Below are positions 1-10,643 of a stretch of DNA of 64,000 nucleotides, piece by piece. The position numbers and the translations under genes are program-made. A model generated the notes under the pieces. That model was not told the origin of the DNA. It saw only the letters and a list, made by a program, of their open reading frames with translations, and did not search any database. This stretch comes from Bradyrhizobium viridifuturi (lineage in GTDB: Bacteria > Pseudomonadota > Alphaproteobacteria > Rhizobiales > Xanthobacteraceae). The stretch is from positions 62,001 to 126,000 of the forward strand of contig NZ_LGTB01000025.1 in the NCBI RefSeq assembly GCF_001238275.1. Direction: 5' to 3'. Every line of letters starts with the position of its first letter. Within the stretch, counting starts at the first letter, position 1.

Positions 1-161
1 TCAATTATCGGGTTCGGGTCCTTAAATCCGATCCATCCCCATTGTGCAAATCCCGGGTGCCGACCCCAAGCCGCGCCCAACCGCCGCAAAGCTCTGGACA
101 GGCCGGAAATGGGCCGTAAAAGGCCTTTTCGCCCCCGTTCGATCTACCTATTAAGGGTCCC

Positions 162-2393
<2,232 letters not shown>

Positions 2394-2418
2394 TCAGGCG
2401 CTGCCGCACAAGCCCTCA

Positions 2419-2460
2419 ATGATGGCGCGATGAATTGATCATCGCGCCATTGTCTTGTTC
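2419..2460 (+). terminator. Intrinsic terminator after purL
   Basis: A 10-bp perfect stem (ATGGCGCGAT at 2422-2431 with its complement at 2441-2450), extended by wobble pairs, encloses a short AT-rich loop and is followed by the T-rich TGTCTTGTTC. It lies about 28 bases past the purL stop. Confidence 0.7.
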
Positions 2461-2485
2461 GGACGCAAGCCGAAGCGACCGGACG

Positions 2486-2746
2486 CTAGGTCGCGCCGCG
2501 GATCGCGCGCCATGCGAAAATGATGATGCAGGCGCCGATGAATCCGGCGATCAGATAGCTGAGCCATCCGCCGCCGAGCGACACGCCGAGCAGACCCAGC
2601 AGCCAGTTCGCCAACGCCGCGCCGACGATGCCGAGGATGATGTTCATGAAGATGCCGGTGCCGGACTTCATGATCATCTCGGCAAGCCAGCCGGCCAATC
2701 CGCCGACGATGATCGCGGCGATCCATCCAACTTGAGGGTCGTTCAT
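2486..2746 (-). CDS. GlsB/YeaQ/YmgE family stress response membrane protein
   Basis: An 86-residue, very hydrophobic, glycine-rich inner-membrane protein of the transglycosylase-associated family (GlsB/YeaQ). Three membrane spans are visible: near residues 6-22 (IAAIIVGGLAGWLAEMI), 31-50 and 58-77. I start it at the second in-frame methionine because GGGAG sits seven bases before that ATG; the longer reading adds seven residues without a ribosome site. Family members are induced by general or acid stress, but their biochemical role is not known. It converges on purL. Confidence 0.85.
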   Translation of the reverse strand: MNDPQVGWIAAIIVGGLAGWLAEMIMKSGTGIFMNIILGIVGAALANWLLGLLGVSLGGGWLSYLIAGFIGACIIIFAWRAIRGAT

Positions 2747-3013
2747 CTCAGGACTCCCTAGGGTCAAGCAGTCCGGCCAGCATAACCGAGAATCACTCGA
2801 CGGGATGTGACCAATGGCAGGTTGTGCGCAACTTGTCGGTCGCGATTTGCCGTCAAGCCTGCCGCTTCGCGCCGTTGCTCCATCCCGACGCTGCGGCGAG
2901 CCGTTTCGTCATCGGCAGCAACGTGGTGATCGGTACGCTGTTCGTGCTGCCGACCTCTACATCATGATCGCCCGCGCCCCCCGCGCCGCGAAGCGCGGCG
3001 GCGAGGAGCGTGA

Positions 3014-4198
3014 TCAAAGCACGTATTTCGAGCCCGGAATCTTGCGTAGCACGGCGGTGGCTGCCCAACTCAGCGCAATGGTGGCGAAGAATGCGATCGC
3101 GGCCTTGGCGATCGCCGGCAACTCCATGTCGAACAGCCAGTACTGCAGCCACAGCACGATCGGATAGTGCACCAGGAACATGCCGTAGGCATCGCCTTGC
3201 ATGCGATCGAGCAGTGTCGGGCCCGCCGCCTTCGATTGCAGGAAGTAGGCCAGGATCGCGAACAGGATCGAGGCGCTGAACAGCACGTAGAAGCTGCCGT
3301 AGATCGCAAGGTACCAGCCCGGCAGCGGATCGGGGTTACCGATGATCTCGCGCTTGATGTAGATCATCACCCACATCAACGCATAGGGGATCAGCGTGAT
3401 GCCGGTCCAGAACCAGCGCCTCTCGGTCAGCCGTCCGTGCGCGCTGAGCAGCCCGTTCTCGAAGTTCGCCGAGCCGATCCCCGCACCGATGAAGAAGTAG
3501 CACGCATACAGCAGCACCCGGCTGGCCTGCACCGAGAACGGTCCGAGCTCGAACCAGTAGTTCTGGCCATAACGCACCAGCATCGGCAAATAGAAGGCGG
3601 CACTGACGACCACGATGAACAGCCAGAACTTCGAGGGACGTTGAAATCCCTTGACCGAAAGGCGGTTGATCGGTTCGAGCAGGCGCGACGACACCCGGTA
3701 CAGCACGCTTGCCGTCAGGTCCAAGGCCATCAGAACCCAGACGAACCAGATCGGGCCGCTCGGCCAGGGCCCGTAGATCATGGTCCTCCACCAGAATTCG
3801 GAGAAGGTCAGCTCCGGCGTCGCACGCAGCGCGATCGCGTAATAGGCGATCGGAATCACGGTGAAGGCGCAGATCACGAAGGGCAGGCCGAGCCGCAGCA
3901 GCCGGTCGCGCAGGAAGATCAGCCACGGCTTGTGGCCGAGCCCGGGCCACACGAACAGCCCCGACAGGAAGAAGAACATCGCCATGAAGAAGCTGTCGGT
4001 AGCGAGCACCACGCAATCGAAGCCGATCCACGAGGTCGGGTCGGTATGCCCGAAATGGGTGTAGGGGATCACCGCATGGTGCAGCAGCACGACCAGCGTC
4101 AGGAAGGTGCGCGCACGATCGAGGGCGACGTTGCGTTTGTGGAGCTTCGGAGCTGCCTGGACGTCGACGGCCGGAGCCGCGTGAGCAATCGATTTCAT
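3014..4198 (-). CDS. Acyltransferase family 3 membrane protein
   Basis: A 394-residue polytopic inner-membrane protein of the acyltransferase 3 (OafA/OpgC-like) family, which transfers acyl groups to cell-surface glycans or membrane-derived glucans. After a short cytoplasmic tail it carries the typical start of the family, RNVALDRARTFLTLVVLLHH, with the His-rich end of helix 1 thought to be catalytic, and then about ten hydrophobic segments. The start chosen leaves this motif about 20 residues in and has a G-rich stretch upstream; an in-frame ATG at 4294 would add 32 polar residues. The substrate cannot be read from the sequence. Confidence 0.85.
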   Translation of the reverse strand: MKSIAHAAPAVDVQAAPKLHKRNVALDRARTFLTLVVLLHHAVIPYTHFGHTDPTSWIGFDCVVLATDSFFMAMFFFLSGLFVWPGLGHKPWLIFLRDRLLRLGLPFVICAFTVIPIAYYAIALRATPELTFSEFWWRTMIYGPWPSGPIWFVWVLMALDLTASVLYRVSSRLLEPINRLSVKGFQRPSKFWLFIVVVSAAFYLPMLVRYGQNYWFELGPFSVQASRVLLYACYFFIGAGIGSANFENGLLSAHGRLTERRWFWTGITLIPYALMWVMIYIKREIIGNPDPLPGWYLAIYGSFYVLFSASILFAILAYFLQSKAAGPTLLDRMQGDAYGMFLVHYPIVLWLQYWLFDMELPAIAKAAIAFFATIALSWAATAVLRKIPGSKYVL

Positions 4199-4393
4199 GG
4201 TGCCCCCAGCCGGGTCTGCACCCTGATGTTGCAATCGGGAACCCGATTCAGCAAGAGCGAATTGTCCCGATTCGGTGGTGTCGAGGTCGGCCATCTCAGC
4301 GCGTCTGTTTCGTTTTGGAACTGGAATATTTAGCGGGCGTTGTCGGTAAGGCTGGCGGGCGCAGCGGGCGCTCGCGGCTCTGAGGAGCACGCA

Positions 4394-4567
4394 ATGACTT
4401 TGCTGAAATGGGCGTTGATCTTCCTTGTTGTCTCGATCATCGCGGGCTTGCTCGGCTTCACCGGCATTTCAGCGGCTTCCGCCGATATCGCACGCTTCCT
4501 GTTCTACGTGTTCGTCGTGATCTTCCTGGTGCTGCTGATCCTCGGGCTCACGATATTCAGGGCCTAG
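4394..4567 (+). CDS. DUF1328 family small membrane protein
   Basis: A 57-residue protein of two hydrophobic spans (WALIFLVVSIIAGLLGFTGI and FLFYVFVVIFLVLLILGLTI) joined by a short Ala/Ser-rich turn with Asp. This matches the small DUF1328 family, which has no known function. TGAGGAG lies just upstream of the chosen ATG; an in-frame start 54 bases earlier lacks a ribosome site. It is the second short, stress-type membrane protein in this stretch and has its own terminator. Confidence 0.85.
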   Translation: MTLLKWALIFLVVSIIAGLLGFTGISAASADIARFLFYVFVVIFLVLLILGLTIFRA

Positions 4568-4597
4568 CGGCGATCCGGCCGCACACCTTCCGTCATC

Positions 4598-4624
4598 ATG
4601 CCCGGGTCCGGCCCGGGCATTTTG
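4598..4624 (+). terminator. Hairpin terminator after the DUF1328 gene
   Basis: A perfect 9-bp stem (ATGCCCGGG at 4598-4606 with CCCGGGCAT at 4612-4620), a five-base loop, then TTTTGG. It starts 31 bases after the DUF1328 stop. The CATCATGCCCGGG core also resembles short dispersed repeats of related genomes, so terminator and repeat roles may coincide. Confidence 0.65.
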
Positions 4625-4661
4625 GCTCTCGGTGGCTCGGTGTTGCGGCAGGCGAGGCGGC

Positions 4662-5021
4662 CTAGGCGACTTCCTCGATCTTCACCTTGTCCGGATAGAA
4701 CGCGAGGTGGCCGGCGATCTCGGTCATGGCCGGGAAGGGCTCCTCATAGGTCCAGATCGCATTGTCCAGCGTCTTGCCGTTGGCCTTAATGCTGAAATAG
4801 CTCGCATCCCCCTTGTAGGGGCAATGCGTGGTCCGCTCGGTGCGGGTCAGCAGCGTCATGTTGGCGTCCTGTCGGGGCACGTATTGCACCGCCGGATAGC
4901 TCGCTTCCTTCAGCGTCAGCGCATGGGTCGTCTCGGCGATGACGACGCCGTCGGCTGTGACGCGGACGCGCTTGGCATTGGGTGTGATCGTGATCGGATG
5001 GTCGGGGCCGGGGAGCTTCAT
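4662..5021 (-). CDS. DUF427 domain-containing protein
   Basis: A 119-residue soluble protein made of a single DUF427 domain, a small beta-rich fold. Typical features are the opening PITITPNAKRVRVTADGVVIAET, the central Tyr-Pro-x-Val-x-Tyr-Val-Pro (SYPAVQYVPRQD), THCPYKGDASYFSI and a C-terminal FYPDKVKIEEV. The ATG is preceded by AGAGG at good spacing. The family has no established reaction. It stands alone, facing bolA. Confidence 0.9.
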   Translation of the reverse strand: MKLPGPDHPITITPNAKRVRVTADGVVIAETTHALTLKEASYPAVQYVPRQDANMTLLTRTERTTHCPYKGDASYFSIKANGKTLDNAIWTYEEPFPAMTEIAGHLAFYPDKVKIEEVA

Positions 5022-5198
5022 GATTCTGCGCCTCTTCTGGTCATTTCGGCGTGATGGCTTGTGACCGATTGATGCAGGTTTAATTCGCTGGGAATGGGAA
5101 TATAGTGTGCGGCAGGATGACCTAGAAGACCTCAAGAACTAGGTTTTATCCGGGCCGAATCGGCCCTGATTCGAACGACTTGACGGAGGTGGACTGGG

Positions 5199-5435
5199 AT
5201 GCCGATGGACGCCCGTGATATCGAATCGATGATCAAGGCAGCTATCCCGGACGCCGAGGTGACGATCCGCGACTTGGCAGGCGACGGCGACCACTACGCG
5301 GCCACTGTCGTTTCCGAGTCATTCCGCGGCAAGTCCCGCGTCCAGCAGCACCAGATCGTCTACCAGTCGCTGAAAGGCCAGATGGGTGGCGTGCTGCATG
5401 CGCTCGCCCTGCAGACCGGGGTGCCGGAAGGCTAG
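5199..5435 (+). CDS. bolA: BolA family protein
   Basis: A 78-residue BolA-like protein (short, BolA2/IbaG-like type) that partners monothiol CGFS glutaredoxins in holding or sensing [2Fe-2S] clusters. The helix-turn signature appears as SFRGKSRVQQHQIVYQSLKG followed by the HALAL helix, with the conserved His of the invariant block. GGAGG ends nine bases before the ATG at 5199. Its usual partner grxD is 4.3 kb downstream, separated by ltrA, a DUF4345 gene and egtD-egtB, so the common bolA-grxD pairing has been opened here. Confidence 0.93.
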   Translation: MPMDARDIESMIKAAIPDAEVTIRDLAGDGDHYAATVVSESFRGKSRVQQHQIVYQSLKGQMGGVLHALALQTGVPEG

Positions 5436-5465
5436 GCCCCGGCCAGCGGGCGGGGGCCTCGAGCG

Positions 5466-6647
5466 ATGGCAGACAATCCGCGTGGCGCGATGTTTCGCGT
5501 CATCGTGCCGAACCAGCACAGCCGCGTCACCAATGCCGAGCTGTTCTTCGACCTGGTCTTCGTTTTCGCCGTCACGCAGCTGTCGCATACGCTGCTGCAC
5601 CACTTCACCCCGCTGGGCGCGGTGCAGGTCACGCTGCTGTTCCTCGCGGTGTGGTGGGTGTGGGTCTACACCACCTGGGTCACCAACTGGCTCAATCCCG
5701 ATCTGACGCCGGTCCGCCTGCTGCTGTTCGTCCTGATGCTAGGCGGGCTGTTGCTGTCGACCTCGATCCCGACCGCCTTCGAGGGCCGCGGGCTGTGGTT
5801 TGCCGGGACCTATGCGGCGATGCAGGTCGGCCGCACGGCGTTCTGGCTGCTGGCGACGCCGCGGCGCCGCACCGCGGTGCGCCACAATGCGATCCGGATC
5901 CTGACCTGGCTCAGCTGCTCGGCGGTGCTGTGGATCCTCGGCGGCTTCGCCGAGCACGAGACGCGGATGTGGCTCTGGATCGCGGCGCTCGCGATCGAAT
6001 ATGTCGCGCCGGCCCTGCGGTTCTGGACCCCCGGGCTCGGCTTCTCCTCGATGGAGGCCTGGTCGGTCGAGGGCGGCCACATGGCGGAGCGCTGCGCCGG
6101 CTTCATCATCATCGCACTCGGCGAGGCCATCGTGGTCGACGGCGCGACCTTTGCCGAGCTGACCTGGACTCCGGAGAATGTCACAGCCTTCATCTCGGCG
6201 CTGGTCGGCAGCATCGCGATGTGGTGGATCTATTTCCACAAGGGCGCCGAGGCCGGCTCGGACATGATCTCGAAATCCGAGGAATCCGGCCGCGTGGCAC
6301 GGATCGCCTACACCTACCTGCACATGCCGATCGTCGGCGGCATCATCCTCACCGCGGTCGCCGACGAACTGGTGCTGAAGCATCCCGCCGGCCATTCCGA
6401 CCTGAAGACGATCGTCAGCTCGGTCGGCGGTCCCGCGCTGTTCCTGGTCGGAACAATCCTGTTCAAATACGTGATCCGCGGCTTCCTGCAGCTCTCGCAT
6501 GGCGTCGGCATCATCGCGCTGGCGGTCGCGGCGTATTTCGCCGGCGGGATGTCCCCGCTGATGCTTTCGATCGTCACCACCGCGATCATGATCGTGGTGG
6601 CGGCGTGGGAGTCGATCTCGCTAAGGTCGACGGGAGAGGAAGAATAG
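5466..6647 (+). CDS. Low temperature requirement protein A (LtrA) family
   Basis: A 393-residue multipass membrane protein of the LtrA family. The signature near the N-terminus, VTNAELFFDLVFVFAVTQLS, is clear, and about ten further hydrophobic segments follow, spread evenly to the C-terminus. LtrA was named from a Listeria mutant unable to grow in the cold; its molecular function is unresolved. The gene starts 30 bases after bolA, so the two may be co-transcribed. Confidence 0.9.
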   Translation: MADNPRGAMFRVIVPNQHSRVTNAELFFDLVFVFAVTQLSHTLLHHFTPLGAVQVTLLFLAVWWVWVYTTWVTNWLNPDLTPVRLLLFVLMLGGLLLSTSIPTAFEGRGLWFAGTYAAMQVGRTAFWLLATPRRRTAVRHNAIRILTWLSCSAVLWILGGFAEHETRMWLWIAALAIEYVAPALRFWTPGLGFSSMEAWSVEGGHMAERCAGFIIIALGEAIVVDGATFAELTWTPENVTAFISALVGSIAMWWIYFHKGAEAGSDMISKSEESGRVARIAYTYLHMPIVGGIILTAVADELVLKHPAGHSDLKTIVSSVGGPALFLVGTILFKYVIRGFLQLSHGVGIIALAVAAYFAGGMSPLMLSIVTTAIMIVVAAWESISLRSTGEEE

Positions 6648-6656
6648 GGAAGGTCG

Positions 6657-7055
6657 TTACGTGCGACGGGCAGTCGCCACGCGATGCTGCCAATAGACGA
6701 ACAGGGGCGCGCCGATCGCTTCGAGCAGGGTGAAGCCCACGAAGGGCAGCGGCGGTGCGCCGACCATCACGATCGACAGCAGCCTGCCGATCCCGCCGAG
6801 GAAGATGCCGCCCCAGACCACGCGGAACAGAACGCTCTCGCTTTCGATGCGCGGCACCAGCCAGAGCAGCGCAAGGCCGAGACCGAGCCAGACCCCGCCG
6901 AAGAAGCGCAGATTGCTGTCGAGCACCGGCAGCGCCGGCACGCCCGACGCGGCATAGAGCGGGTCGCTCACGCCGAGCATGGTGATGATGCCGGTCAGGA
7001 TCGGGACAAGGGCGAGCACCACTGTGGCGACCTGCAGCGCGCGCCGGCCCATCAT
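6657..7055 (-). CDS. DUF4345-type four-helix membrane protein
   Basis: A 132-residue membrane protein with four hydrophobic segments (around residues 8-28, 45-66, 74-92 and 98-115) and the central LRFFGGVWLGLGLALLWLVP motif seen in DUF4345 proteins. The function is unknown. I prefer the internal ATG pair at 7055, which has a G-rich sequence upstream; starting at 7079 would add eight residues with no ribosome site and would reach the edge of the repeat at 7080. It converges on ltrA with only nine bases between the stops. Confidence 0.75.
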   Translation of the reverse strand: MMGRRALQVATVVLALVPILTGIITMLGVSDPLYAASGVPALPVLDSNLRFFGGVWLGLGLALLWLVPRIESESVLFRVVWGGIFLGGIGRLLSIVMVGAPPLPFVGFTLLEAIGAPLFVYWQHRVATARRT

Positions 7056-7079
7056 CGTGCCCCCGTCCCTCGCGTTCAT

Positions 7080-7124
7080 AGCGTTTTCGAGCGAAGTGGG
7101 TACCGGTTCGCGTGAAGAAAACGC
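7080..7124. repeat. Dispersed palindromic repeat, family A (copy 1)
   Basis: A 45-base imperfect palindrome. The outer arms are GCGTTTTC and GAAAACGC, with inner complementary blocks around AGCGAAGTGG and CCGGTTCGCG. A second copy in the opposite orientation lies at 41816-41860 and differs at about three positions. It fills the gap between egtD and the DUF4345 gene. Confidence 0.8.
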
Positions 7125-7142
7125 GTCAATCTAATAATGTCG

Positions 7143-8111
7143 CTAGTCCGCCACGAGAGCGTGCACCGAGAACATCGTGTTGGCGTCGGTCCAACTGTTG
7201 CGCACCGTCCACCCCGCGCTGCGGGCGAGCGCGGTGAAACGCTCGAGCGAGTATTTGTAGCTGTTCTCGGTGTGAATGCTCTCGCCGGGGCGGAACGCGA
7301 AGGTGTTGCCGAGGATGCGCACGGTCTGCGCCTTGCGGCTGATCAGGTGCATCTCGATGCGATGGCGGTCGCGGTTGTAGATCGAGCGGTGGGTGAAGCC
7401 CGACAGGTCGAAATTGCCGCCGAGCTCGCGGTTGATCCGCACCAGCACATTGAGGTTGAAGCGCGCGGTGACGCCGGCCGCGTCGTTATAGGCGTCGTAC
7501 AGCACGCGCTCGTCCTTCTCGAGGTCGACGCCGATGATCATCTGCGCGCCATGACCTAGGATCTTGCGCGCGCTGCGCAGGAAGGCCAAGGCCTCGCTCG
7601 GCTCGAAATTGCCGAGCGTCGAGCCGGGGAAGAAGCCGACCTTCGGCATCGCGGCGACCGCCTCGGGCAGCGCGAACGGCGTGGTGAAATCGGCCGCCAC
7701 CGGATAGATGCCGAGACCCGGGAAATCCTTCCGCAGGCCGTCGGCCTGCGCTTTCAGGAAATCGCCTGATATATCGACCGGGACATAGGCTGCGAACTCG
7801 CAATGCTCGAGTAGCAGGCGCACCTTGGTGGTCGCGCCGGCGCCGAACTCGACCAGCGCCGCGCCGTCGGGGATGATCGCCGATATCTCGTCGCCGCGGT
7901 CGCGCAGGATGCCAAGTTCAGTGCGCGTCGGATAGTATTCCGGCAGCACCGTGATCTGCTCGAACAGCTCCGAGCCGGTGGCGTCGTAGAAATATTTCGG
8001 CGACAGCCGTTTCGGGTGACGGGCGAGATCGCCGATCACGTCGCCGGCAAACGCCGAGGTCGCTTCGTCGAATGGATACGCTTTGGCCAAAGCGGCGGCA
8101 TGCACATTCAT
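7143..8111 (-). CDS. egtD: L-histidine N-alpha-methyltransferase EgtD
   Basis: Trimethylates the alpha-amino group of histidine with three SAM to give hercynine, the first step of ergothioneine synthesis. The 322 residues match the family. LSPKYFYDATGSELFEQIT lies at 36-54, PEYYPTRTE at 57-65, and the SAM-binding EFGAGATTK begins at 88. The C-terminal part holds FNLNVLVRIN and the IEMHL motif that line the histidine pocket. The chosen ATG has GGAG just upstream, giving MNVHAAALAK. It follows egtB on the same strand with 53 bases between, most likely one operon. No egtA, egtC or egtE is in the window. Confidence 0.96.
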   Translation of the reverse strand: MNVHAAALAKAYPFDEATSAFAGDVIGDLARHPKRLSPKYFYDATGSELFEQITVLPEYYPTRTELGILRDRGDEISAIIPDGAALVEFGAGATTKVRLLLEHCEFAAYVPVDISGDFLKAQADGLRKDFPGLGIYPVAADFTTPFALPEAVAAMPKVGFFPGSTLGNFEPSEALAFLRSARKILGHGAQMIIGVDLEKDERVLYDAYNDAAGVTARFNLNVLVRINRELGGNFDLSGFTHRSIYNRDRHRIEMHLISRKAQTVRILGNTFAFRPGESIHTENSYKYSLERFTALARSAGWTVRNSWTDANTMFSVHALVAD

Positions 8112-8164
8112 GATACTCTCCTGAACGCGCTTACCGGCGCGCACTTGATGTCAACTGGAATCAA

Positions 8165-9418
8165 TCAGGCGTAGTCGGCGAGGCGTAACCCCGTGAATTG
8201 CCAGCGATGGTGGGGATAGAAGAAGTTGCGATAGGTGACACGGCTGTGACCGCGTGGGGTCGCCAGCGACGAGCCGCGCAGCACCAGCTGGTTGACCATG
8301 AACTTGCCGTTGTACTCACCGAGCGCGCCCTCGATCGCACGGTAGCCCGGATAGGGTGAGTAGGCGCTGCGGGTCCATTGCCAGACGATGCCATAGGCGT
8401 CGTTCAGCAGGCCGGCACGTGCCGCGACCTCCCATTCCATCTCGGTCGGCAGATGCTTGCCGGCCCAGCGGGCGAAGGCGTCGGCTTCGTAGTAGCTGAC
8501 ATGGCAGACCGGCGCCTGCGGATCGATGGCCTGCAGGCCGCCCAACGTCATGATCTTCCATTCGCCGTCGATCTCGCGCCAGTGACCCGGCGCCTGCCAG
8601 CCCTCGTTGCTGACGGTGCCGAAGCCGTCCATCAGCCACAGCGTCGCGGTGGAATAGCCGCCGTCCTTGATGAAGGCGAGCCAGTCGGCGTTGCTGACGA
8701 GGTTCTTGGCGAGCTTCACCGGGCCGACCAAGGCGCGATGCGCGGGCTTCTCATTGTCGAAATGGAAGCTGTCGTCGCCGTGGCCGACGGTGTGGATGCC
8801 TTCGTTGAGCGTGACCCATTCCTGCGGCCCGTGCTGCGATGCCGGGAAGCGCCACGCCGGATCGTAGGCCGGCGGGATCGGGTTCTGCGCGAAGGCATGC
8901 AGGATGTCGGTGTACATCAGCTCCTGATGCTGCTGCTCATGATTGAGGCCGACCTCGACGAGCGGCACCAGGGCCTCGAGCGTGTCCTGCGTCGCGGTCC
9001 GGAAGAATTTCACCACCTCGGCGTCGACATGGCGACGATAGGCGGTGACTTCGTCGGCGGTCGGGCGGGTCAGATGGCCGCGCTGGTGGCGGGCGTGCCG
9101 CGGGCCGGCGCTGATGTAATAGGAATTGAACAGATAGGCGTAGTCCGGATGGAACGGCGTGTAGCCCTTGACGTGCTCGCCGAGCAGAAATTGCTCGAAG
9201 AACCAGGTGGTATGGGCGCGGTGCCACTTGGCAGGACTCGCATCCGGCATCGATTGGATCAGCTGGTCTTCCGCCGACAGCGGGGCGGCCCGGCGCTCGG
9301 TCTCGTCGCGGACCGCGCGATAGGCGTCCGCCAGCCGCTGTGCGAGCGGGGCGGATTCGGAGGAAAGTGACGGGGTGGCGGCGGAATTGGTGGCCGCGGC
9401 AGAGGCTGGTTTCGTCAC
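8165..9418 (-). CDS. egtB: Ergothioneine biosynthesis sulfoxide synthase EgtB
   Basis: A non-haem iron enzyme that joins hercynine to a thiol donor (gamma-glutamylcysteine or cysteine) through an oxidative C-S bond to form the sulfoxide. The 417 residues show an N-terminal DinB-like four-helix domain with the iron ligands: a His in KWHRAHTTWFFEQF near residue 66, and the HX3HXE motif in NHEQQHQE (His160, His164). A C-terminal FGE-sulfatase domain follows, ending RVTYRNFFYPHHRWQFTGLRL. It is the first gene of the egtB-egtD pair. Because no egtC (amidase) is nearby, direct use of cysteine is possible, but this is inference. Confidence 0.95.
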   Translation of the reverse strand: MTKPASAAATNSAATPSLSSESAPLAQRLADAYRAVRDETERRAAPLSAEDQLIQSMPDASPAKWHRAHTTWFFEQFLLGEHVKGYTPFHPDYAYLFNSYYISAGPRHARHQRGHLTRPTADEVTAYRRHVDAEVVKFFRTATQDTLEALVPLVEVGLNHEQQHQELMYTDILHAFAQNPIPPAYDPAWRFPASQHGPQEWVTLNEGIHTVGHGDDSFHFDNEKPAHRALVGPVKLAKNLVSNADWLAFIKDGGYSTATLWLMDGFGTVSNEGWQAPGHWREIDGEWKIMTLGGLQAIDPQAPVCHVSYYEADAFARWAGKHLPTEMEWEVAARAGLLNDAYGIVWQWTRSAYSPYPGYRAIEGALGEYNGKFMVNQLVLRGSSLATPRGHSRVTYRNFFYPHHRWQFTGLRLADYA

Positions 9419-9711
9419 ATGGGTCTCCGATTCCAGGGGGAGAACGTTGCTTCGGCAATCTGGTTCCTGACGGACAGTTCGTCCTAGATAGGGGCTCCGT
9501 TACGGGAAAAAAGCCTCCCCCATGATGATATTGGGCCCGTCAGATAATCCCGGCGCTTTTGGGGGTGCCGTCCGGCCCCCGCCGCATGCCAGATTTCCGC
9601 CATTTTACTTTGGATGCACAATGGTTTGAGCTACATATATAGCCAGTCACGGGTTAGAAGGGTGGGCCGGCCCGTCAAGGCCTGAGAGCGCCGCCCCCGA
9701 AGGAAGCGAAA

Positions 9712-10044
9712 ATGAGCATCGAGCAATTCATCGACAACGAAGTGAAGTCGAACGACGTCGTGCTGTTCATGAAGGGCACGCCGCAATTCCCGCAGTGTGG
9801 GTTTTCCGGTCAGGTCGTTCAGATCCTCGACCACATCGGTGTCGGCTACAAAGGCCTCAACGTTCTCGAATCGGCCGAGCTGCGCAACGGCATCAAGGTC
9901 TATTCGAATTGGCCGACGATTCCGCAGCTCTATGTGAAGGGCGAGTTCGTCGGCGGTTGCGACATCATCCGCGAGATGTTCCAGGCCGGTGAATTGCAGC
10001 AGCTGTTTGCCGACAAGGGCATCCCGGTCGACGTAGCTGCCTGA
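9712..10044 (+). CDS. grxD: Monothiol glutaredoxin Grx4
   Basis: A 110-residue CGFS-type glutaredoxin that carries and delivers [2Fe-2S] clusters with glutathione, usually with a BolA partner. The active-site motif CGFS lies at residues 29-32 in KGTPQFPQCGFSGQ; WPTIPQLYVKGEFVGGCDII holds the cis-proline and glutathione-binding region. An A-rich stretch with GAAGGAAG stands before the ATG. The 293 bases between it and the divergent egtB must hold both promoters; I see no clear motif there. A macrodomain gene follows after two bases. Confidence 0.97.
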   Translation: MSIEQFIDNEVKSNDVVLFMKGTPQFPQCGFSGQVVQILDHIGVGYKGLNVLESAELRNGIKVYSNWPTIPQLYVKGEFVGGCDIIREMFQAGELQQLFADKGIPVDVAA

Positions 10045-10046
10045 CC

Positions 10047-10592
10047 TTGACCGCGCGCCAGATCGGCAAGGCGCGGCTCGACGTCATCGTCACCGACATC
10101 ACGACCCTGCGCGTTGACGCCATAGTCAACGCGGCCAACTCATCGCTGCTCGGTGGCGGCGGTGTCGACGGCGCGATCCATCGTGCCGCTGGACCCGATC
10201 TGGTCGCCGAATGCCGTATGCTTCACGGCTGCGAGACTGGCCAGGCCAAGATCACCAGAGGCTATAGGCTTCCCGCCAGGCACGTCATCCATACGGTCGG
10301 CCCGGTGTGGAATGGCGGCAAGCTCGATGAGGACAGGCTGCTGGCATCCTGCTATCAGCGCTCGATCGAGCTCTGCGAAAAGCATGGGCTTGCGTCGGTC
10401 GCTTTCCCTGCAATCTCGACCGGCATCTATCGTTTCCCCGCAGATCGCGCCGCCCAGATTGCGGTCGAAACCGTCGTCGATGCCCTGCTATCCGCCCCCG
10501 GTGTCACACAGGTGATCTTTTGCTGCTTCTCGGCCCCAAGCGGCGAGCTGCATCAGGCGGTCCTGGACGCCTTTGGGAGCCCTTGTGCCTGA
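10047..10592 (+). CDS. Macrodomain protein, O-acetyl-ADP-ribose deacetylase-like
   Basis: A 181-residue single macrodomain of the YmdB/MacroD type, which binds ADP-ribose and removes acetyl or ADP-ribosyl groups. The signature VDAIVNAANSSLLGGGGVDG lies at 23-42, with the catalytic Asn/Asp region, and STGIYRFP is the second ligand loop. The only start in keeping with family length is TTG at 10047, two bases after the grxD stop, which suggests translational coupling to grxD. The C-terminal FCCFSAPSGELHQAVLDAF is a normal family ending. The pairing with a glutaredoxin is noteworthy but unexplained. Confidence 0.9.
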   Translation: MTARQIGKARLDVIVTDITTLRVDAIVNAANSSLLGGGGVDGAIHRAAGPDLVAECRMLHGCETGQAKITRGYRLPARHVIHTVGPVWNGGKLDEDRLLASCYQRSIELCEKHGLASVAFPAISTGIYRFPADRAAQIAVETVVDALLSAPGVTQVIFCCFSAPSGELHQAVLDAFGSPCA

Positions 10593-10643
10593 TGATACCG
10601 CCGCTACACTTCCCCGTGATATGCGGGGAGAGGGATAGATCAA

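Noticed and set aside
117..128. Palindrome AAAAGGCCTTTT upstream of purL
   Set aside because: Has no loop and no T-run; probably chance or a restriction-type palindrome, not a terminator or a riboswitch.
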